Source: Solidesulfovibrio aerotolerans (lineage in GTDB: Bacteria > Desulfobacterota > Desulfovibrionia > Desulfovibrionales > Desulfovibrionaceae). From it: a stretch of DNA of 64,000 bases. Under the pieces are notes generated by a model. The model made no database searches, was not told the origin of the DNA, and saw only the letters and a list, made by a program, of their open reading frames with translations. The DNA lies in the NCBI RefSeq assembly GCF_009856865.1, contig NZ_WVUD01000021.1:1-64000 (forward strand), written 5' to 3'. Shown piece by piece: positions 53,294 to 62,279 of this stretch (the stretch's first letter is position 1; each line of letters starts with the position of its first letter). A program made the translations under genes and the position numbers.

Positions 53294-54063
53294 TGCTGAC
53301 GGCCTGTCTGGTCCGGCGACTGCCACACTTCACCTTGGAAGCGGATATCGTCTGTCCGGCCGGGAAAATACTGGTGCTCACCGGGCCGTCTGGATCGGGG
53401 AAGACGACGCTGCTGCGCCTTATCGCCGGGCTCGACACACCGCACCAGGGACGGGTGGCTCTGGGGGAGACGGTGTGGTGCGATACGGACCGGGGCATTG
53501 CCGTCCCGGTCCGGCGGCGCGGGATCGGGCTGGTTTTTCAGGACGCCTCGCTGTTTCCCCACCTGACCCTGGCCCGCAATGTGGCCTATGCCGCTGCCGA
53601 TCCCGCCCTGGTGACAGAACTGCTCGGGCTTTTCGGCATCAGCCATCTGGCCGACGCCTATCCGGCGACCATGTCCGGCGGCGAGCGCCAGCGGGGAGCC
53701 CTGTGCCAAGCCCTGGCTCGGCGTCCCCGGGCGCTCTTGCTCGACGAGCCTTTTTCCGCCCTGGACGCCGCCACCCGTTTGGCCCTTTGCGGCGAACTGC
53801 TGCGGGTGCGCGAACTCTTTGCCATCCCCATCATCCACGTCACCCACGATCTGGCCGAAGCGGCCCGTCTTGGCGACACCATTGTGGCCGTTAATAACGG
53901 CCGCCTGGACCCGGACTGGTTTGAGGCGCAGCTCGACCTCCATCTGCGCGAGCAGCAGGTGCTGCTGGCCAGGCGGGGCATCATTGAGGCGGTCCCGAAC
54001 CTTTGCGGGGCAGGACCATGGTCAGGGAATAGGGAATCGACCCGTCCCCGGCAGTCCTCCTGA
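53293..54063 (+). CDS. modC: Molybdate/tungstate-type ABC transporter ATPase
   Basis: A 256-residue ABC ATPase with Walker A GPSGSGKTT, a Q-loop in LVFQDASLFPHLT, signature MSGGERQRGAL and Walker B LLLDEPFSALDA, then HVTHDLAEA. There is no C-terminal TOBE/Mop domain, unlike full-length ModC, so regulatory binding would rest with TunR. The C-terminal 25 residues are polar and unstructured. It is translationally coupled to the hydrolase gene. Substrate class is inferred from the adjacent ModA-like protein. Confidence 0.85.
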   Translation: MLTACLVRRLPHFTLEADIVCPAGKILVLTGPSGSGKTTLLRLIAGLDTPHQGRVALGETVWCDTDRGIAVPVRRRGIGLVFQDASLFPHLTLARNVAYAAADPALVTELLGLFGISHLADAYPATMSGGERQRGALCQALARRPRALLLDEPFSALDAATRLALCGELLRVRELFAIPIIHVTHDLAEAARLGDTIVAVNNGRLDPDWFEAQLDLHLREQQVLLARRGIIEAVPNLCGAGPWSGNRESTRPRQSS

Positions 54064-54127
54064 GGTGCGACAGGAGCAAGCTGGTCGCCTGCCAGCTGCG
54101 GCGACTTGGCAACGGTCGGACTCGGAC

Positions 54128-54152
54128 ACATCTGAAAGTGTGGGCCAGATGT
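54128..54152. promoter_or_regulatory. Inverted repeat upstream of modA
   Basis: acatctg (54128-54134) and cagatgt (54146-54152) are separated by 11 nt, in the 151-nt gap between the ATPase and ModA-like genes. It could be an operator or a weak hairpin, perhaps allowing separate control of the binding protein. Confidence 0.4.
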
Positions 54153-54214
54153 CGGATTCGCGACCACTGCACCATGAAAAGCGGGGAACCGCGAAACAAT
54201 CAGAAGGAGCATCT

Positions 54215-54934
54215 ATGCGTCGTATCGTGGGAATGTGTCTGCTGGCCCTGTCCCTGGCCGTGCCGGCCCTGGCCGAACCGCTGACCCTGGCCGCCGGGGC
54301 GGGGTATAAAAAACCCGTGACAGAGCTGGCAGCGGCCTTTGAAGCCAAAAGCGGCATCAAAACGGAATTGATTTTTGGCAACATGGGCCAACTGACGACC
54401 CAGGTGAAGGGCAGCGGCGCCATTGACCTCATTGTCGGCGAGAAATCCTTCCTGGAAAGCGCCGGAGTGTCCGTTGCCGGAGCCACGACCCTGGGCCGGG
54501 GGGTGCTGGTGGTGGCCTGGCCCAAGGGGAAACCCCTGGCCGCGCCGGCCGACATCGCCAAGCCCGAAGTGACCCGGCTGGCCATGCCCGATCCGGCCAA
54601 GGCGATCTATGGCAAGGCCGCCTCCCAATATCTGGAGCGGGCCGGGCTGGCCCAGGCCGTGGCCGCAAAGCTGCTTGCCGTGGCCACCGTGCCCCAGGTC
54701 ACGACCTATGTGCAAAGCGGCGAAGTGGACGCCGGCTTCGTCAACCGCACCGACGCGCTCGGTGCCGGGGATTCCATTGGCGGATTTTTGGAGATCGACC
54801 CCTCCCTCTACAGTCCCATCGAGATTGTGGCGGCACCCGTTTCAGGGGCGAAAAACCCTGAAGCGGCCAAGGCCTTTCTCGCCTTTTTGGGCACGCCCGA
54901 GGCCCAGGGTATAAAGCTGCGGCACGGCCTGTAA
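54215..54934 (+). CDS. modA: ModA-like molybdate/tungstate-binding protein
   Basis: A 239-residue periplasmic binding protein with a signal peptide (MRRIVGMCLLALSLAVPALA). The mature part follows the ModA fold: LTLAAGAGYKKPVTELAAAF, then IKTELIFGNMGQLTTQVKG and VDAGFVNRTDALG. The usual ModA serine near AASL is replaced by Gly-Tyr, so the ligand-binding details may differ. The TTTS motif of TupA is absent. aaggag precedes the ATG. It is expressed with the ModB-like gene downstream, separated by structured DNA. Confidence 0.85.
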   Translation: MRRIVGMCLLALSLAVPALAEPLTLAAGAGYKKPVTELAAAFEAKSGIKTELIFGNMGQLTTQVKGSGAIDLIVGEKSFLESAGVSVAGATTLGRGVLVVAWPKGKPLAAPADIAKPEVTRLAMPDPAKAIYGKAASQYLERAGLAQAVAAKLLAVATVPQVTTYVQSGEVDAGFVNRTDALGAGDSIGGFLEIDPSLYSPIEIVAAPVSGAKNPEAAKAFLAFLGTPEAQGIKLRHGL

Positions 54935-54950
54935 TGCAGCGCAGCTGCTG

Positions 54951-55021
54951 CCGGTTGCGGCCCGTCCGGTGGGCCGCAACCGGCCCTGGGGCGGTTTGTT
55001 GCGCCCCAGGGCCGCAACCGG
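54951..55021 (+). promoter_or_regulatory. Alternative hairpins between modA and modB
   Basis: Arm ccggttgcggccc (54951-54963) can pair with gggccgcaaccgg at 54971-54983, or with an identical copy at 55009-55021. Between them, ggccctggggcg (54982-54993) and cgccccagggcc (55002-55013) form a second 12-bp stem. The choices exclude each other. The second copy ends 10 nt before the modB start. It looks like an RNA switch or a stabilising/attenuating structure that sets binding-protein to permease ratio. Confidence 0.6.
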
Positions 55022-55031
55022 GAACCATGTG

Positions 55032-55718
55032 ATGCCCGAGACGTTTTGGACCGCAGCCGGTAGTGCCGAGGTGGCTTTTTCCATTGGCCTGACCCTGCGG
55101 GTCATGGCTTTGGCCGTGCCGCTTTTTTTCGTGCTGGGCGTGCCGCTGGGCTATCTCCTGGGCCGGGGGCGGGGGCGCTTTGTGGCCCTGGTGGACGTGG
55201 CCGTCTCCTTGCCGCTGGTGTTGCCGCCCATGGCCGTGGGTTTTTTTCTGCTGCTGCTTCTTGGCCGCAACGCGCCCATCGGGGGCGTGCTGCGGGAAAC
55301 GCTGGGTGTTGAGCTCATCTTTGGTTTCCCGGGACTGGTCATTGCGGCGGTGGTGGCCGGCTTGCCGCTCATGGTGCGGCCGGTGCAAGCGGCGGTGCGG
55401 GGCGATCTGCTGCGGCTTATTGAACTGTCGTCGGTATTGGGTAAATCCGCACCCACCACCTTTGTCCGGGTGGTGTTGCCCCATTGCCGCAAAAGTGTGG
55501 CCGCCGGCATGTTTTTGGCCACGGGCCGGGCGCTGGGTGAAGTGGGGGTGAGTCTGCTCCTTGGCGGCGACATTGTCGGGCGCACCAACACCGTGTCCCT
55601 GGAAATCTACAACGCTGTTTTTTCCGGCCAGTTCGCCCGGGCCGGTTTTTTGGCCGCGCTTTTGGCCGGCGTTTCCCTTGTTTTAACGCTTTTGCTCAAG
55701 CGCACCGGCCGGGGCTGA
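55032..55718 (+). CDS. modB: ModB-like ABC transporter permease
   Basis: A 228-residue inner-membrane permease with about five helices. The cytoplasmic coupling segment runs through LIELSSVLGKSAPTTFVRVV and then ALGEVGVSLLLGGDIVGRTN, typical of ModB/CysW-type permeases. With the ATPase and ModA-like protein it forms a complete importer in the order C-A-B. The ATG at 55032 is chosen; GTG 55029 is also open. Ribosome site weak. Confidence 0.88.
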   Translation: MPETFWTAAGSAEVAFSIGLTLRVMALAVPLFFVLGVPLGYLLGRGRGRFVALVDVAVSLPLVLPPMAVGFFLLLLLGRNAPIGGVLRETLGVELIFGFPGLVIAAVVAGLPLMVRPVQAAVRGDLLRLIELSSVLGKSAPTTFVRVVLPHCRKSVAAGMFLATGRALGEVGVSLLLGGDIVGRTNTVSLEIYNAVFSGQFARAGFLAALLAGVSLVLTLLLKRTGRG

Positions 55719-55806
55719 CCGTTTGGGGCATGAAACGCAGAGCCTCGCTCTGTGCCGTGGCCGGCCAAGGCCGGAGCAACCTGGGGCTGTTTGTTGATTG
55801 AGAGCT

Positions 55807-55821
55807 TGACAATCATTCTCA
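55807..55821. promoter_or_regulatory. Putative Fur box upstream of feoA
   Basis: tgacaatcattctca differs at 2 of 15 positions from the classical Fur-type tgataatcattatca. It lies 36 nt before the feoA start and would overlap the promoter, consistent with iron repression. Confidence 0.7.
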
Positions 55822-55857
55822 ATGTCGTTAGTTACTGTGGCAGACAAGGAGAATGGC

Positions 55858-56109
55858 ATGTCCCCGCTTGGTTCGCTTTCCACATTTCCTCCCGGCAGCC
55901 GTGTGCGCGTCGAGTCGTTGTGCGATTGCCCCAGAGCCCGGGGGCGGCTGTGCGCCATGGGCATCACTCCGGGCACGGTGGTGGAGATCACCTCCTGCTG
56001 CGGCGGCCCGGTCTGTTTGCGGGCCAGGGGCTGTTCCATCACCCTGGGCAACGGCTTGGCGCAAAAGGTGCTCGGGCGGTTGGAACAGGGCGCTTGTGTA
56101 GCGGCCTGA
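55858..56109 (+). CDS. feoA: FeoA-domain protein 1
   Basis: An 83-residue SH3-like FeoA protein, expected to modulate the FeoB ferrous iron transporter. It shows FPPGSRVRVESL and AMGITPGTVVEITSC, typical of the fold, plus extra Cys-Cys and Cys residues. The ATG at 55858 has aaggag with a good spacer; an out-of-frame ATG at 55853 is too close. A Fur box lies upstream. No feoB follows. Confidence 0.88.
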   Translation: MSPLGSLSTFPPGSRVRVESLCDCPRARGRLCAMGITPGTVVEITSCCGGPVCLRARGCSITLGNGLAQKVLGRLEQGACVAA

Positions 56110-56152
56110 TCTGCCGGCAGCCCGTTTTGGAGCCGGCGAGGGAGGACGAGTC

Positions 56153-56401
56153 ATGGAACAGGATGTCTCAAAACCCATTGGCTTGCGCCAGTTGCTGGTC
56201 GGGCAGCGGGCCAGAATCGCAACCGTTGGCTCATGCGGCGAACTTGGGCGGCGTATCCGCGATATGGGACTGGTGCCCGGAACGGAAATTGCCGTCATCG
56301 GGCGCGCGCCCTTGCACGACCCGGTGGCCTTGCGACTCAAAGCCTTCACCCTGACGCTTCGCAACAGCGAAGCCGATCATATTACCGTTTTACCGCTCTG
56401 A
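56153..56401 (+). CDS. feoA: FeoA-domain protein 2
   Basis: An 82-residue FeoA protein with QRARIATVGSCGELGRRIRD and MGLVPGTEIAVI, closer to the standard FeoA pattern than its upstream partner. ggagg precedes the ATG. It is 43 nt downstream of feoA1, same strand, so they share the Fur-controlled transcript, which ends at the terminator 56443-56478. Confidence 0.9.
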   Translation: MEQDVSKPIGLRQLLVGQRARIATVGSCGELGRRIRDMGLVPGTEIAVIGRAPLHDPVALRLKAFTLTLRNSEADHITVLPL

Positions 56402-56442
56402 GGGCTGGCCGCCGCAGGGCGGCCTGCATACACAGCCAGTAC

Positions 56443-56478
56443 AACCGGATGCCTTGGGCAGCCGGTTTTTCTTTTTTT
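56443..56478 (+). terminator. Rho-independent terminator of the feoA pair
   Basis: An 11-position stem with one A/G mismatch (aaccgg-a-tgcc with ggca-g-ccggtt) and a 3-nt loop is followed by T-rich DNA (ttt-c-T7). It closes the feoA1-feoA2 transcript before the next gene. Confidence 0.85.
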
Positions 56479-56599
56479 CTTACTCCAGTGTCAGGCGGGG
56501 TGGCCCCTTTGCGTTGCCGGCAGGGCCTTAGGTCATGTATGGCGATCCCACGCTGCGCAGTACCCGGCGTGAGACCGGTGTTACGACCAGGAGGCGAAC

Positions 56600-57049
56600 A
56601 TGGAACAGGAATCTGCAACGATTGCCGCGGGACATTTTGCCAACGGCTGTAACTGCTCCCAGGCGGTGCTGGCCAGTTTTGCCCAACGCCTGGGACTGGA
56701 TACGCCGACGGCCATTCGCCTGGCCACGGGTTTTGGCGTGGGCATGGCCCGAGGGGGAGCCTGCGGGGCCGTAACGGGCGCGGTCATGGTGCTGGGGCTG
56801 GCCGGCGGCGGCGGCGGGCCGGGCGGTGCCGCCGCCAAGACGGCGACCTATGCCCGGGTCCAGGAATTCTACGATCAGTTTATTGACCGGCATGGAACGA
56901 TCATCTGCCGCGACCTTCTTGGCGTTGATCCTTCGACCCCGCAAGGGCTGGAGCAGGCCCGCCGGGAACAGCGTTTTCAAACGGTGTGCACCAAGTTTGT
57001 GGCGGACGCCGCTTCGCTGGTGGAAACGATGCTGCAGCCCGGGAACTGA
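56600..57049 (+). CDS. C_GCAxxG_C_C-family protein
   Basis: A 149-residue protein with the family pattern: GCNCSQAV near residue 16, GGACGAVTGAVM in a Gly/Ala-rich region, CRDLLG and a final CTKFV. The conserved cysteines suggest a redox or metal site; the biochemical role is unknown. aggagg precedes the ATG at 56600. It lies downstream of a terminated feoA pair, so it probably has its own promoter. Confidence 0.88.
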   Translation: MEQESATIAAGHFANGCNCSQAVLASFAQRLGLDTPTAIRLATGFGVGMARGGACGAVTGAVMVLGLAGGGGGPGGAAAKTATYARVQEFYDQFIDRHGTIICRDLLGVDPSTPQGLEQARREQRFQTVCTKFVADAASLVETMLQPGN

Positions 57050-57099
57050 CCGCAACAGCAATTGCCGAACGCGACACGAGACAAAGGCCGGGGGGATGG

Positions 57100-58167
57100 A
57101 TGCACAGGCAACCCGCGGGCGGCCCGATCCGGGGATGGCCGGGAGAAGATTCGCTGCTGGGGACGCCGCCAGTGGCAGCCGGGGTACTGCCGACCGGGCA
57201 AACCGCCTGCTTCGACGCAGCCGGCCGGCCCGTCCCGTGTCCGGGCAGCGGCCAGGACGCCGCCTTTGCTCCCCCTGACCCGTATGGCCCGGGGCGTTTT
57301 CAGGCGGCCGCGCCGGGCTTGGTCAAGGACCAGGCCACGGGCCTGCTGTGGCCCAGGGATGCCGGGCTGGCCGGTTTCCCCCGCCCTTGGGGCGAGGCCC
57401 TGGAGTTGGTTGCGGCTTCTGCCCGGGACGGCCTTTTCGGGCGTTACGACTGGCGCCTGCCCAACCGGCGGGAACTGCGAAGCCTCATCTCCTACGCCGC
57501 AGCGCGTCCGGCCCTGCCGCCGGGACATCCCTTTCAAAACGTTTTTACCGGCTGGTACTGGAGTTCCACCACCGCTGCCGTGGCTGCGGCCTATGCCTGG
57601 TACGTCTACCTGGAAGGCGGGCGGATGTTTTATGGCAAAAAGGACCAGGATTGTCTGATCTGGCCGGTGGCCGGTGTTTCGGACATGCCGGCCACCGGCC
57701 AGGAGCGCTGCTTCGATGGCCAGGGCCGGGAGATCGCCTGCGCCGGCACGGGCCAGGATGGGGAACTACGGTCTGGCCGACCCTGGCCAACGCCGCGTTT
57801 TGAGCTTCAAGGGGACGGTGTCCTGGATAGGCTGACCGGGCTTGTCTGGGCCGCCCGGGCCGATGCGGCCAACGGACTCACGCATTGGGAGCAGGCCCTG
57901 GCGGTGTGCGCCAGCCTGGGCCATGGCCGGTGGCGGCTGCCCAACATCAACGAACTGGAATCCTTGGTCGATGCCGGACAAAGCCGGCCGGCCCTGCCGG
58001 CCGGGCATCCGTTTGCAGCCGTGGGCGAGGCCTACTGGTCCTCGACCACCAGCGCCTTTGAAACCAATTGGGCCCACGCCCTGTATCTCCATAAAGGAGC
58101 CGTGGGCGTGGGCTTTAAAAGCGCCAGGGAATTTTTGGTCTGGCCGGTGCGGGGACCGCTGCCCTAG
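57100..58167 (+). CDS. Tandem DUF1566 protein
   Basis: A 355-residue protein with two DUF1566 (Lcl C-terminal-like) domains. Each has the pattern WRLPN-x2-EL, then GHPF and YWSST, then a C-terminal WPV (about 125-200 and 280-350). Each is preceded by a CFD-G-C-GTGQD-type segment. The fold is related to C-type lectin or sulfatase-modifying enzymes; function unknown. The start is ATG 57100 after gggggg; there is no clear signal peptide. The 3' end overlaps the convergent chemoreceptor by 4 nt. Confidence 0.85.
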   Translation: MHRQPAGGPIRGWPGEDSLLGTPPVAAGVLPTGQTACFDAAGRPVPCPGSGQDAAFAPPDPYGPGRFQAAAPGLVKDQATGLLWPRDAGLAGFPRPWGEALELVAASARDGLFGRYDWRLPNRRELRSLISYAAARPALPPGHPFQNVFTGWYWSSTTAAVAAAYAWYVYLEGGRMFYGKKDQDCLIWPVAGVSDMPATGQERCFDGQGREIACAGTGQDGELRSGRPWPTPRFELQGDGVLDRLTGLVWAARADAANGLTHWEQALAVCASLGHGRWRLPNINELESLVDAGQSRPALPAGHPFAAVGEAYWSSTTSAFETNWAHALYLHKGAVGVGFKSAREFLVWPVRGPLP

Positions 58168-60188
58168 AAGCGTGTAAACTCGTCCTCGTCCGTCGCCGCC
58201 GGGCGGGTGGTGCCTTTGTGCGCTGCAGACGGTCGCGCCTGGGGGCGGGAACCGGCGGCGAGTGCCTTGGGGCGGGCCTGACTGCTGCGCGGCAGGCTGT
58301 CGAGATGGAAGTAGGACACGGTTTCCTGGAGTTGCAGCGCCTGGCTTGAGAGTTCTTCGGCGGTGGAGGCCATTTCCTCGGAGGCCGAGGCGTTTTGCTG
58401 CACCACCTGGTCAAGCTGCTGGATGGCCCGGTTGACCTGCTCGGCACCGGAATTCTGCTCCACGCTGGAGGCGGTTATTTCCTGGATGAGTTCCGCCGTG
58501 CGCTGGATGTCGGGCACGATGCGGGCCAGCAATTCGCCGGCCTTTTCCGCGATGGCAACGCTGGAGGAGGACAGATGGCTGATTTCACCGGCAGCGTTGC
58601 CGCTGCGCTCGGCCAGTTTGCGGACTTCGGCGGCAACCACTGCAAAGCCTTTGCCGTGTTCACCGGCCCGGGCTGCCTCGATGGCGGCATTAAGCGCCAA
58701 CAGGTTGGTCTGGCGGGCAATTTCCTCGATGATGCCGATTTTGGCGGCAATCTGCTTCATGGCCGTCACGGTCTGGGCCACGGCCGCGCCGCCGCTCTGG
58801 GCATCTTCGGCAGTCTTTAAGGCTATCTGCTCGGTTTGCCTGGAGTTGTCGGCATTCTGGCGGATGTTGGCCGCCATTTCCTCCATGGACGATGAGATTT
58901 CCTCAACGCTGGCCGCCTGCTCTGTGGCCCCCTGGGAAAGGCTCTGGGTGGTGGCCGAGAGTTCCTCGGAACCGGAAGCCACGTTTTCCGCGCCGCCCTG
59001 GACCTGCCCGACGACTTCGCGCAACTTCTGGACCATATGACGCAGGGCAGCGGCCAGATCGCCCACTTCGTCCTTCTGGTCGATGTCGATGGTCTGGTTG
59101 AGGTCGCCGGAAGCCAGGCCTTCGGCGGCGCGCACGCCAATAAGGATGGGCCGGGTGATCATGCGGGAAATAACGACGCCGAGCAGCAACGCCAGGGCTA
59201 CGCCGACTCCGATGCCGCTGAGGGAAAAAATTCTGGCCCGGGCGGCGGCCTGTTCGCCGTCCGCCTGGGAAGCCTCGGCTTCGGCCCCGGAAACGGCCAT
59301 AAGCTTGTCGAGGATTTCAAAACAACGCACCTGCTTCTCCCGCACGGTCACCATGGCCTCTTGGCGCATCGTGGCGTAGATGGCCTCGACGCGGGCCACC
59401 TCGTCGTTCATGCGGTTGAACTGGGCGACCGTCAATTCCACGGGAACGTGGATCTCCGCGTTGAGAACGGCGAGCAGTTCTTCCCGGGGCGCTTTTTTCC
59501 CGGCCAATTCCTTGAGCCGCAGCACGCCCCGGTGGAGCTTTTCGTGGACCGGCCGCAGTTCCTCAAGGGCCTTTTTAAAGACCGGATTGGCAAGGCTGTG
59601 CCCCCCGGCATCGAGCCATTTGCCGAAATTGCACTGGGTGGAGCTGTCGCCGCCGACCAGGGGTGTGCCGGCCAGGGCCAGGGCGTAGGCATCGCTGAGC
59701 AGTTTGTAATGATCGCCCCGGAATTGTTCGATCTTGTGGCGAAGGGCGCTGGGATCGTCAATGCCGGACTTGTCCCATTGGCGGGCCAGTTCAAAGATGC
59801 CGTTGTTGATCTTGACCCACTCCTGCCAGGTGGGTCCGAATTCGCGCCACAAACGCTCCGCTTCCGGTGATTTTGGCAGTTTTTCGTATTCGTCCCAGGA
59901 CTTGCGATAACTTTCGCGCAAGCTGGCGACGTTGTCGAACTGGCGCTGCCGGTCCTTGGGTTCAAGCCCGGGAATGAGCAGGGAGCGCTGGGCCACCCGC
60001 ACGGATTCCCCGGCTATCTTGATATGCTGCAGATCCCGCACGGCGGGCAGATTGACGTCTGAAACCGTGTTGAGGCGATCGGTCACGACGGACAGGCCCG
60101 ACAGGCCGACCAGGCCGACGATAAGGGTGATGCCGGCGGTGATGAGAAAACCCCCGACCAGTTTGACCCCAAGTTTGATATTGCGCAT
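58164..60188 (-). CDS. Methyl-accepting chemotaxis protein with CZB zinc-binding sensor domain
   Basis: A 674-residue chemoreceptor with two membrane helices (about 10-32 and 325-345). The periplasmic four-helix domain contains a CZB-type zinc-binding set: His160, Cys186 in QCNFGKWLD, His215 and His219. A HAMP domain, a signalling domain with [20 protein letters not shown], and a Pro/Ala/Arg tail ending in EDEFTRF follow. The last residues may be a CheR/CheB tether-like motif. An aagggag site precedes the ATG. The ligand is not known; zinc or HOCl sensing is reported for other CZB proteins. Confidence 0.9.
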   Translation of the reverse strand: MRNIKLGVKLVGGFLITAGITLIVGLVGLSGLSVVTDRLNTVSDVNLPAVRDLQHIKIAGESVRVAQRSLLIPGLEPKDRQRQFDNVASLRESYRKSWDEYEKLPKSPEAERLWREFGPTWQEWVKINNGIFELARQWDKSGIDDPSALRHKIEQFRGDHYKLLSDAYALALAGTPLVGGDSSTQCNFGKWLDAGGHSLANPVFKKALEELRPVHEKLHRGVLRLKELAGKKAPREELLAVLNAEIHVPVELTVAQFNRMNDEVARVEAIYATMRQEAMVTVREKQVRCFEILDKLMAVSGAEAEASQADGEQAAARARIFSLSGIGVGVALALLLGVVISRMITRPILIGVRAAEGLASGDLNQTIDIDQKDEVGDLAAALRHMVQKLREVVGQVQGGAENVASGSEELSATTQSLSQGATEQAASVEEISSSMEEMAANIRQNADNSRQTEQIALKTAEDAQSGGAAVAQTVTAMKQIAAKIGIIEEIARQTNLLALNAAIEAARAGEHGKGFAVVAAEVRKLAERSGNAAGEISHLSSSSVAIAEKAGELLARIVPDIQRTAELIQEITASSVEQNSGAEQVNRAIQQLDQVVQQNASASEEMASTAEELSSQALQLQETVSYFHLDSLPRSSQARPKALAAGSRPQARPSAAHKGTTRPAATDEDEFTRF

Positions 60189-60305
60189 GCGGTGACTCCC
60201 TTAACTGCGGTCCTGGCGCTGATTTGCTGTGGAACCGCCCATACCTAAGGGCGCACTTCGGGATTTGTCAAACGGTTCGGTTGCGGCGCGGCCTGCTACG
60301 TCGGC

Positions 60306-60977
60306 TTACGCGCCGGCTTTGACCAGACCATCGGCGATTTCCACCACCCGTCCGGCCATGGCGGCATAGCCGGGTTCGTGGCTGACCATGACCACGCTCA
60401 TGCCATCGGCGTTGAGCCCCGCAAGAATCTGCATGATGTGGCGCCCGGTGTCTCCATCGAGGCTGCCGGTGGGTTCGTCGGCAAAGATCACCCGGGGTTG
60501 CGTGACCAGGGCCCGGGCGATGGCCACCCGCTGCTGTTCGCCGCCGGAGAGCCGGCCGGGGAGGCGATCCGCTTTTTCGGCCAGCCCGACCCGGGCCAGA
60601 CAGTCCAGGGCCTTGCGGCGTTTTTCTGCCGAGACCGGCCGCAGGCTGGACAGAAACGGGGTCAGCACGTTTTCAAAGGCGGTCAGATACGGGAGCAGAT
60701 GGTGCATCTGAAAGACCATGGAAAAATCCGTGGCCCGAAGCCTGTCGCGTTCCCGGGCCGACAGCCCGGCCAGATCGCGGCCCTGGTAGCGCACCTGCCC
60801 GGCATCCGGGGAGAGCAGGCTGGAGAGGATGTTGAGCAGGGTGGATTTGCCCGACCCCGACCGGCCCATGATGCATACGAATTCCCCAGCCGCAATGCGA
60901 AGCGACACCCCGCGAAGGGCCGGGGCGTTGCCGGCGTCTGTGGCATAGGCTTTAACGATGTTGTCTGCGACGAGCAT
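60306..60977 (-). CDS. LolD/MacB-type ABC ATPase
   Basis: A 223-residue ABC ATPase of the LolD/MacB/FtsE kind, with Walker A GRSGSGKSTLLN, signature LSGGEQQRVAIARAL and Walker B FADEPTGSLD. It partners with the FtsX-type permease 17 nt upstream. A GGGAG site precedes the ATG. The pair is expected to be a mechanotransmission-type system rather than a classic importer, possibly with the DUF2318 protein. Confidence 0.92.
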   Translation of the reverse strand: MLVADNIVKAYATDAGNAPALRGVSLRIAAGEFVCIMGRSGSGKSTLLNILSSLLSPDAGQVRYQGRDLAGLSARERDRLRATDFSMVFQMHHLLPYLTAFENVLTPFLSSLRPVSAEKRRKALDCLARVGLAEKADRLPGRLSGGEQQRVAIARALVTQPRVIFADEPTGSLDGDTGRHIMQILAGLNADGMSVVMVSHEPGYAAMAGRVVEIADGLVKAGA

Positions 60978-60994
60978 GGCAAAAACTCCCGGGG

Positions 60995-62161
60995 TTACAG
61001 CATGACCAGGGCCTGGGACGGCTCGATGCGCGCGGCTGCCAAAGCCGGCGGCAGGGAGGCCAGACTGGAAAGGACGGCCACGGCGACAAAGGTGAGCCCG
61101 AATTGGACCGGATCAAAGGCCGGGGCCGCTTGATCGCCCAGGTTCAAAAGGGCCATGAGCCGGCCGCTGGCCGCAAACCCGGCACAATAGCCGACCACGG
61201 CCGAGGCCGCGCCAAGGACCAGAGCTTCGAGGTTCATGAGGAAAAAGACCGCCACCTTGGAAAAGCCCAAGGCGCGCAACAGCCCGATCTCGTTTTTGCG
61301 CTCATTGACCGAGGAAAAGACCGACAGGCCGATCATGACGCAGGCCGTTAAGAGAATGACCCCAGAGACGGCCAAGGCCAGATGCTTGACGAAATCAACC
61401 GTCATCATGCGGCTTTTGACCACCTGCTGCATGGCCTTGACGTCCGTATCGGGCAGGCCGGCGGTGAGCTGGGCCGTTATCTCCTCAATAGGACAGCCGG
61501 AGCACAGCGCCGCCACCTCCACGAAATGGACGCGATTTTCCTTGCCGGCGGCGGCCTGCAAAGCGTGCAGATCGGCAAACAGCAGCCGGTCGTCTTCAGA
61601 GCCGGTGGACCCGAGCACCCCGGAAACGGTGAACTCCCGACCCTCCACGGCAACGGTGCTCCCGGGGGCGAGTCCCAGGCGCGCCGCAGCGTCAAAACCG
61701 GCCACGATGGCCGACGGGTCACCGGGCAGGCTCCCTTTCGCGGCGTGCCAGTGGCTTTTGATCTGGCGCTCCTGGTCAAAATCCACACCGACCACGCCCA
61801 CCGGCACCTCGGCCACCCGGGTGAGCACCACGAATTTCGGGGCCACGGCGCTCAGCCGATCCTTGTGATGAATGCCCTTGATGGCGGCCAGCGTTTCGTC
61901 TTCCTTAAGGTATTTGATGTCCACGGACACGTCGCCCAGGGCCATTCCACCGTAGCCCACCGACAGCGTCTCGGTCTTGGGACTGACCAGGATGTTGGCC
62001 CCGTAGGCGGAAAGCTTGGCTTCCAGGCTTTCGCCCACGGCCTTGGACAGATCAATAAGCGCCGTCACCGAGGCCACGCCGATGGAAAACACAGCCACCA
62101 TAAGCAGGGTGCGGGGCAGTTTGCGGCGCAGATTGCGCAGGGGAATGGTCAGGATATTCAC
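60995..62161 (-). CDS. FtsX/MacB-type ABC permease
   Basis: A 388-residue membrane protein of the MacB/FtsX type with four helices: one near 17-38 and three after 265. A large periplasmic domain (about 45-260) includes a pair CSGC and many acidic residues. The C-terminal region NEIGLLRALGFSKVAVFFLM is the FtsX signature. It starts with GTG after a close GAGG site. It follows the DUF2318 gene and precedes the ATPase. Confidence 0.9.
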   Translation of the reverse strand: MNILTIPLRNLRRKLPRTLLMVAVFSIGVASVTALIDLSKAVGESLEAKLSAYGANILVSPKTETLSVGYGGMALGDVSVDIKYLKEDETLAAIKGIHHKDRLSAVAPKFVVLTRVAEVPVGVVGVDFDQERQIKSHWHAAKGSLPGDPSAIVAGFDAAARLGLAPGSTVAVEGREFTVSGVLGSTGSEDDRLLFADLHALQAAAGKENRVHFVEVAALCSGCPIEEITAQLTAGLPDTDVKAMQQVVKSRMMTVDFVKHLALAVSGVILLTACVMIGLSVFSSVNERKNEIGLLRALGFSKVAVFFLMNLEALVLGAASAVVGYCAGFAASGRLMALLNLGDQAAPAFDPVQFGLTFVAVAVLSSLASLPPALAAARIEPSQALVML

Positions 62162-62279
62162 AAGACCTCGCAGGGATTAGGGCGATCGCTGCCTTCGGTT
62201 GCGCCCGTGGCCGAAACGGAGGGGGTGTTTGCACCACCCCGCAGGGCCATCGACGCTCGGGCGCGGGTGCCTTTATGGC

